A DNA stretch of 64,000 nucleotides from the NCBI GenBank assembly GCA_020636075.1, contig JACJYO010000006.1, positions 496,001-560,000 of the forward strand. The letters are read 5' to 3'. Under the pieces are notes generated by a model, which was not told the DNA's origin, made no database searches, and was given only the letters and a program-made list of their open reading frames with translations. Source of the stretch: Lewinellaceae bacterium (GTDB lineage: Bacteria; Bacteroidota; Bacteroidia; Chitinophagales; Saprospiraceae). Below are positions 58,827 to 64,000 of the stretch, in pieces. The first letter of the stretch is position 1, and each line of letters starts with the position of its first letter. The translations under genes and the position numbers were made by a program.

Positions 58827-60440
58827 ATGTTCCAACTATTCCGTATAAACCGCACTTCGGCCCTTCTTTTTGCCCTTTTTCTTACGACAACTCTCACTGC
58901 TCAACGCGATTTACCGGTGGCTGAATTGCGTGGCGCCTGGCTGGCAACTGTTGTCAATATCGACTGGCCTTCCGTACCCGGACTTTCCTCCGAGCGTCAG
59001 CAAATGGAGTTCGACAGCATTCTGGACGTGCTCAAAGCCATGGGCATGAACGCCGTATTCGTACAAATTCGCCCGGCTGGCGACGCTTTTTACCCCTCTG
59101 CCGTGGTGCCCTGGAGCAAGTACCTGACCGGCAGGCAGGGGCTGGCGCCCGAGCCTTTTTACGACCCACTGGCGTACATGATCCAATCGGCGCACAATCG
59201 CCGGATGGAATTTCACGCCTGGATGAACCCCTACCGGGCGACCTTCGACCTGGATACGGCCAGTTTGGCCCCCACGCATCCGCTTCGCGCGCTGCCCGAC
59301 AACCGGAAGGCCGAGTGGTTTTTCCGTTATGGCAACCGGTATTATTTTAATCCGGCCAGCGCCTTGGTCCGGCAGCACCTGCTCAGCGTGGTCCGCGATA
59401 TTGTGGTGCGGTATGATGTGGACGGCATTCATTTCGACGACTATTTCTACCCTTACAAGGAGCCAAATCAAGTATTGCAGGATTACAACGACTTTGCCGC
59501 CGACCCGCGGGGCTTCTCCAAAATTGAAGACTGGCGCCGCGATAATGTGGACCGCCTGATCCGGGATGTATCGGAAATGATCAAAAGCATAAAGCCCTAC
59601 GTGCGCTTTGGTATCAGCCCTTTCGGTGTTTGGCGCAATGCTGACCAGGACCCCATCAACGGCTCCCAAACCCGTGCCGGCATTACCTGTTATGACGACC
59701 TTTACGCCGATGTCGTCAAGTGGATGAAAAACGGCTGGATCGACTATGTGGCCCCGCAACTGTACTGGAGTGTCGGGTTTCCGCCGGCTGATTTTGAAAT
59801 TCTGCTCGACTGGTGGAGCAAACACACCTACGGTAAACACCTGTACATCGGGCATGCAGCCTACAAGATCAACAACAATGCTGTGGACCCCAACTGGAAC
59901 AAACCGGACGAGATCAGCCGCCAGGTTGCGCTTACCCGGGCAAACGCACAGGCCCAGGGCAGTATTTATTTTTCTGTAAAACCGCTTTTGCGCAATCCGC
60001 TGGGGGTGCAAGACTCCATGATTCATGTGTTGTATCCCAACCAAAGCCGGGTGCCGGGAATGCTCGCGTTGTCAAAAGTGCCGCCGGCTACGCCGCAAAT
60101 CTGCCGGGTTGGCGGTTCCCGCAGTGCAGTGAAACTTGCCTGGCACGCCTGCGATATCGGAAGCCAGGAAGAAAACCCGTACTATTTTGCCATCTACCGG
60201 TTTGACGGGCAGGGCGTCGGAGACTTTCAAAACGAGCGAAATTTGCTCGCGTTTACACCATTTTACACTGAAAAGTGGATTTTTGAAGACCCCTCTGCTG
60301 CCGTCGGAGAAGTGTACACCTATGTGGTGATTGCCTACAACCGGTATAACGTGGAAAGCTACTCCAGCGATCCGGTTGTGGTGAAGAAGACAAAAACCAA
60401 AGCCAAGCGGAAGAAGAAATTCTGGGGATTCCTGTTTTAG
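58827..60440 (+). CDS. Family 10-like glycosyl hydrolase (DUF187/GHL10)
   Basis: The ATG at 58827 gives 537 residues with a signal peptide (MFQLFRINRTSALLFALFLTTTLTAQ). The GHL10 catalytic barrel is clear: LRGAWLATVVNIDWPS, MGMNAVFVQIRPAGDAFYPS, EFHAWMNPYRA, YDVDGIHFDDYFYPYK and PYVRFGISPFGVWRN, IDYVAPQLYW. A C-terminal fibronectin-III-like domain (about 425-515) and a lysine-rich tail (TKTKAKRKKKFWGFLF) follow. Family members act on peptidoglycan-linked or other glycans; the substrate is not read from sequence. Confidence 0.92.
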   Translation: MFQLFRINRTSALLFALFLTTTLTAQRDLPVAELRGAWLATVVNIDWPSVPGLSSERQQMEFDSILDVLKAMGMNAVFVQIRPAGDAFYPSAVVPWSKYLTGRQGLAPEPFYDPLAYMIQSAHNRRMEFHAWMNPYRATFDLDTASLAPTHPLRALPDNRKAEWFFRYGNRYYFNPASALVRQHLLSVVRDIVVRYDVDGIHFDDYFYPYKEPNQVLQDYNDFAADPRGFSKIEDWRRDNVDRLIRDVSEMIKSIKPYVRFGISPFGVWRNADQDPINGSQTRAGITCYDDLYADVVKWMKNGWIDYVAPQLYWSVGFPPADFEILLDWWSKHTYGKHLYIGHAAYKINNNAVDPNWNKPDEISRQVALTRANAQAQGSIYFSVKPLLRNPLGVQDSMIHVLYPNQSRVPGMLALSKVPPATPQICRVGGSRSAVKLAWHACDIGSQEENPYYFAIYRFDGQGVGDFQNERNLLAFTPFYTEKWIFEDPSAAVGEVYTYVVIAYNRYNVESYSSDPVVVKKTKTKAKRKKKFWGFLF

Positions 60441-60974
60441 TACAGGTTGCGGAATACGGATTGCGGAGTGGTTCACTATTTCGGTCTGCTGTGATTACGT
60501 GGCCCTAACGTAGTTGATTGGAAAACTAACAAACTTCATTTCCAGTGTAAGATGAACCACTCCGCATTCCGCACTCGAAACTCCGAACGCCAAAAAAGAA
60601 GCAGGGCACTTGCCATTACTGGAAGCGCCCTGTATAAACCCCAAAAAACCAAATGAAAACAATCTTAAAAAAACGCTGTAAACAGCGAGAATTTGCTTGT
60701 AGTGGCTTTCACATTTGCTGAAAGCGGCGCAAAGATAAGTAAAGTTTATGTCGAATTTACACTAACTTTACATATTTTTAATTCTAAAGTAAAGAATCGC
60801 GCCTGTAAGCCGTCTGGTCTTGCAATTGTATTGTTTCTTAAGTTTTGAAAAAATTATTTTTTTACAAAACCTGGCTCAAAAATAGGGGCTGTTACACTAA
60901 GTCCGCGCTGAAAACTACTGAACCGGGAAAATTGTTACCTGAACCGGAATTGACTTCACACTCAACTGTTTTTC
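60441..60974. repeat. Spacer with heptad-type inverted repeat (GCGGAGTGGTTCA) and AT-rich segment
   Basis: TGCGGAGTGGTTCA (60462-60475) and TGAACCACTCCGCA (60553-60566) are perfect 14-bp arms. Outside them GCGGAATACGGATTGCGG on the left and GCATTCCGCACTCG on the right continue in degenerate 7-bp steps. From about 60640 to 60900 the DNA is AT-rich with a small CGCTG/CAGCG hairpin near 60674-60687 and no gene. It could hold the promoter for the following genes. Confidence 0.6.
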
Positions 60975-61295
60975 TTGCATACTCCAGTTAAAATATCTGT
61001 TTCCATAGGCCTGCTGCTTTTCGCTACGGTATGTTTTTCCTGCTCCCGCAAAAAGGAACGTCTGGTACAGGAAACTGTCGCTCAACGCGTGGCCGAGTTT
61101 CGCAAAAAGGAAACCGCCAAATGCCGCGCAGAGCTTTTGGCCGATGCCGAGCACGTCGTGGATTCGCTTTTGTTGTACGAGGCATTGTCCGATGTGCAGG
61201 ATTCGTTGAAACAATTGCGTCCGTTCAAACCGGTGCCGCCGCCGGCCATTGCGCCGATCGATTCCCTGAAGATTAAACCTATTTTTGAGCAATAA
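60975..61295 (+). CDS. Small lipoprotein of unknown function
   Basis: The 106-residue frame opens with TTG at 60975; no ATG is available after the in-frame stop at 60951. A lipoprotein signal is present (VSIGLLLFATVCFSC, Cys23). The mature part is charged and helical (RKKERLVQETVAQRVAEFRKKETAKCRAELLADAEHVVDSLLL) and ends in a proline-rich segment (FKPVPPPAIAP). No family recognised. It precedes the large surface protein by 70 bp on the same strand and may form an operon with it. Confidence 0.55.
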   Translation: MHTPVKISVSIGLLLFATVCFSCSRKKERLVQETVAQRVAEFRKKETAKCRAELLADAEHVVDSLLLYEALSDVQDSLKQLRPFKPVPPPAIAPIDSLKIKPIFEQ

Positions 61296-61365
61296 TCCGT
61301 TTTCCCTGCCGCAATTCCCGGGTTCCAGGCAACGTGGAAAGCCTGTCCTGCGTCCGTTTCGAGGC

Positions 61366-64000
61366 ATGTTGCGCTTGTTTTTCTTCAAAAAAATCGTCCG
61401 GGTTATTTCACGGGGCTTGCCCGCCAACTGGCGGCGATTGGGTCCGTTGTTGGTAAAATCGCTCCCTGGCTCCCGCCAATGGGCGCTTGCACTACGTTTT
61501 ACAACCTGCTGTTTTTTTGCGTTTTGCACTAATGCTGAAATGCAGGCACAGCAACCGGATACCTTGCCCAAGCCCGGGGTTCCAACACTTCACCTGCTCC
61601 CATTCTCGTTTCAAAATCTGCGTACCCAAACCGTTGATTCGAGTTTGCCTTTACAACGACTGGATTCGCTGACCGTCTTGCCGCCATTGATTTCCGTAGT
61701 CGATTCAGACTCGGGCGTGGACCTGGATAGTTCATTTTTTTCTCTGGAAAATAACTGGCTACGGATCGACACAGCGCGCCTCCGGGCTGCCTATCCGAAT
61801 GCCGGCAGACTGATCGTGCAATACCGCGTATTGCCGATAGATCTCGCAAAACCAGTCAGCCGGCTGGATTCGACCATGATCCGGAAAGCCATGGGCGATG
61901 ATGCTATCGAATTTGATTATACCCCGTATACGCCCAGCACCAAGCCCTGGGAAACTTCAGGTCTGGTTTCGAATGGCTCGTACACACGCGGGCTGAGTTT
62001 TGGAAACAATCAAAACCTGGCGTTCAATTCCAATCTCAACCTTCAACTCAATGGGCAATTGGGCAACGATATCGAACTGACAGCAGCGTTGTCCGACAAC
62101 TCCATTCCCCTTCAACCGGATGGTACTACCCGGCAATTGCAAGAGTTCGATCGCGTTTTCGTGCAGTTGCAACGGAAAAATCTCAGCATCACCGCCGGAG
62201 ATTTCGACCTGGGCCGCCCGCAAAACGCAGGGTATTTTTCCAATTATTTCAAACGGGTGCAGGGGGCAATGGTGCAAGCTGAGTTCGGTGTGGCAAATAC
62301 GGATTGGCCAAATTCCAGTAGTGGTGATCCGAGCGATACGCGACACGGTGCCGTCCGCACGGCAATTGCTGTTTCCCGTGGAAAATTCGCCCGCCAAACT
62401 ATCGCCGGGCAAGAGGGGGATCAAGGGCCTTACCGCCTCCAGGGCACTGAGGGCGAGCGGTTTATTATCGTGTTGGCCGGAACAGAAAAAGTTTATGTCG
62501 ATGGTCAATTGCTCAACCGGGGACTCGACGACGACTACACGGTCGACTACAACCTGGGTGAACTAACCTTTACCCAGCACCGCCTGATCTCCAAAGACAG
62601 CCGCATCATTGTGGAATTCGAATACGCCGTTCAGGCGTACTTGCGCTCGACCATGGTAGCCGATCTGGAATTCACAGGCCGCCGGAGCCGGTTTTACCTG
62701 AATGCCTACGCGGAGCAGGACAGTAAAAACGCGGGTGGTGCGCAGGACATCAGCCCGGCAGACCGGCAGCGCCTGGCACTGGCCGGCGATAACCTGCAAA
62801 ATGCTTACGCCTCGGGCATCGACACGTTGGATGCTGAGGCCCGGCTTGATCCGGGCAGGGTGTTGTATAAGTCGGTGGACACCGTAGCGTGCGGCGTAGC
62901 GACTTCCGTTTTGGTGTATTCGACCAATCCCGACAGCGCGCGTTTTGCTGCCCGCTTTACGGAGGTTCCGGTAGGTCAGGGAAATTACGTGCAGCTACAA
63001 ACTGCGGCCAACGGCCGGGTTTTTCGCTGGGTGGCGCCGGATTCGTTGACTTGCCAGCCTGTTGGCAATTTTGAGCCGGTGGTTCGTCTGGTAGCGCCGG
63101 AGGCCCGCCAGTTGTTTACAGCCGGTACAGCGTTGCAACTTTCCAAAAATAGTGAAATACAGGCCGAACTTGCGCTCAGCAACCGCGACCTCAATCGCTT
63201 TTCCCCGCTCGACAACGGCGATAATCTGGGCCTGGGCGGATTTTTCAGCCTTCGGCAAAATTTGCTCCCCGGGGCAGCCGAAAAAGGCTGGGAACTTCAG
63301 GCTAATGCCCGATATGAGTTTGCCGGCCGGCAATTCAAAGCCCTGAACCCCTACCGGCCGGCCGAGTTTTCGCGCGACTGGAACATCGGAATAGCCGACA
63401 CTGCCGCCACCGAACACTGGCTGCGTAGCGGCATGGCCCTGCAACGGAAAGGGTGGGGCCGGTTGCAATACGATTTTGGTACGTTTTGGCGGGAAAACCG
63501 TTACGACGGCACCCGGCACACCGCACAACTGAAGGTGCAGCGCGCCGGATTCGACGTTTTGGCGGAAGCCAATTTATTGAACTCCGAGGGGGGCACGGAA
63601 CGTACGCAGTTCTCCCGCCCGAAATTTGATGTCGGAAAAACATTTTTCAATGCCGGGAAAAAGCCCTTGATCAAAATCGGATTTTACGGCGAACGCGAGC
63701 GCAACGAACGCCGAAATGCCGGCAATGACACGCTTAGCGCGGTCAGTTTTTGGTATGACCTGGGGCGGCTGTACCTGAAAATACCGGAGGATAAGGGCGC
63801 CTGGAACTGGGGACTCAGCTGGATGCACCGCAACGATTTTGCGCCCGCAGGTCCGGGTTTTAAGCAAAACACCGCCGTCGATGAGGCTAATCTCAATGGC
63901 AGCTGGGCGCCCATAAATCCGCAAGCTACCTTCCGGCAATCCCTGCAATGGAATTTTTCATGGCGGCAGTTGCGCATCATCGACAGCGACCTGACCACCC
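61366..64000 (+). CDS. Large conserved cell-surface protein, N-terminal 878 residues (cut by window end)
   Basis: Translation from the ATG at 61366 stays open to the window edge. A hydrophobic signal-like stretch ends near CTNAEMQAQ (about residue 65, a long N-region, so a later start is possible). From about 250 residues on it carries LSITAGDFDLGRP, FKRVQGAMVQAEF, GQEGDQGPYRLQGTEGERF, IIVLAGTEKVYVDGQLLNR, GLDDDYTVDYNLGELTFT and KDSRIIVEFEY, a block I recognise as recurring in very large Bacteroidota outer-surface proteins of unknown function. The remainder is beta-rich, consistent with an outer-membrane barrel or a beta-strand surface scaffold. I do not assign a name. Confidence 0.68.
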   Translation, partial: MLRLFFFKKIVRVISRGLPANWRRLGPLLVKSLPGSRQWALALRFTTCCFFAFCTNAEMQAQQPDTLPKPGVPTLHLLPFSFQNLRTQTVDSSLPLQRLDSLTVLPPLISVVDSDSGVDLDSSFFSLENNWLRIDTARLRAAYPNAGRLIVQYRVLPIDLAKPVSRLDSTMIRKAMGDDAIEFDYTPYTPSTKPWETSGLVSNGSYTRGLSFGNNQNLAFNSNLNLQLNGQLGNDIELTAALSDNSIPLQPDGTTRQLQEFDRVFVQLQRKNLSITAGDFDLGRPQNAGYFSNYFKRVQGAMVQAEFGVANTDWPNSSSGDPSDTRHGAVRTAIAVSRGKFARQTIAGQEGDQGPYRLQGTEGERFIIVLAGTEKVYVDGQLLNRGLDDDYTVDYNLGELTFTQHRLISKDSRIIVEFEYAVQAYLRSTMVADLEFTGRRSRFYLNAYAEQDSKNAGGAQDISPADRQRLALAGDNLQNAYASGIDTLDAEARLDPGRVLYKSVDTVACGVATSVLVYSTNPDSARFAARFTEVPVGQGNYVQLQTAANGRVFRWVAPDSLTCQPVGNFEPVVRLVAPEARQLFTAGTALQLSKNSEIQAELALSNRDLNRFSPLDNGDNLGLGGFFSLRQNLLPGAAEKGWELQANARYEFAGRQFKALNPYRPAEFSRDWNIGIADTAATEHWLRSGMALQRKGWGRLQYDFGTFWRENRYDGTRHTAQLKVQRAGFDVLAEANLLNSEGGTERTQFSRPKFDVGKTFFNAGKKPLIKIGFYGERERNERRNAGNDTLSAVSFWYDLGRLYLKIPEDKGAWNWGLSWMHRNDFAPAGPGFKQNTAVDEANLNGSWAPINPQATFRQSLQWNFSWRQLRIIDSDLTT

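Noticed and set aside
58911..60044. 377-codon antisense frame over the glycosyl hydrolase
   Set aside because: Shadow of a well-supported gene with conserved catalytic barrel motifs.

Overview
The window is chromosomal DNA of a Bacteroidota bacterium, most likely of the Saprospiria/Lewinella-Haliscomenobacter side; the genus cannot be fixed from the sequence alone. The evidence is two proteins with type IX secretion (T9SS) sorting domains (one type B/gliding-motility CTD, one type A), a PorE-like OmpA lipoprotein, a three-gene sdhCAB operon with one long cytochrome b subunit, Bacteroidota-restricted families (DUF2480, head-GIN DUF2807, DUF5117/DUF4953-type metalloprotease), promoters of the TTTG-N19-TAnnTTTG kind, and almost no Shine-Dalgarno sequences. 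No rRNA, tRNA, CRISPR array, prophage or transposase was seen. The gene content is mostly housekeeping, with accessory islands.

Layout. 1-0.6 kb: end of a CorA-type transporter. 1.2-8.7 kb: a 2522-residue secreted surface protein with 17 tandem two-cysteine Ig-like repeats. 8.9-13.1 kb: mazG, rpsO and pnp. 13.2-16.5 kb: small lipoprotein, DUF418 membrane protein, secreted unknown, cytidine deaminase. 16.7-20.2 kb: sdhCAB. 20.4-27 kb: zinc metalloprotease, TetR regulator with its apparent operator plus alpha/beta hydrolase, DUF58, PPK2, S4 protein. 27-34.5 kb: SCP2, GDPD, DUF2807, DUF1573, recF, lipoprotein, hutH, Skp/OmpH. 34.8-38.7 kb: 7TMR-DISM histidine kinase, convergent LuxR-type response regulator, fatty acid desaturase. 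38.9-41.4 kb: methyltransferase and uvrC. 41.7-44.9 kb: two paralogous lipoproteins flanking a di-haem cytochrome c peroxidase. 44.9-48.1 kb: a WD40-GTPase-COR-like-zinc-ribbon-TIR protein. 48.2-56.7 kb: PorE-like lipoprotein, PhoD-like phosphatase, scpB, DUF2480, lytic transglycosylase, multi-pass membrane protein, T9SS type A protein. 56.8-64 kb: queG, lpxD, family-10-like glycoside hydrolase, small lipoprotein, and the 5' part of a large cell-surface protein cut by the window end.

Two things stand out. The first is the WD40-GTPase-TIR protein at 44945-48064. It looks like a single-chain sensor/switch/NADase-type effector, and its WD40 part is far more AT-rich than the rest of the same gene, as if swapped in. 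The second is in the spaces between genes. Many junctions carry long inverted repeats, many of them built from degenerate 7-bp units, and several start exactly at, or contain, a stop codon. A separate 21-bp palindrome family (ACGCCGTCT, 3 nt, AGACGGCGT) occurs five times within 3.8 kb. These look like dispersed REP-like elements without a visible transposase.

All product names come from reading motifs and domain order by eye; nothing was searched against a database. Start codons were often moved inward from the longest open frame, and the reason is given in each entry.
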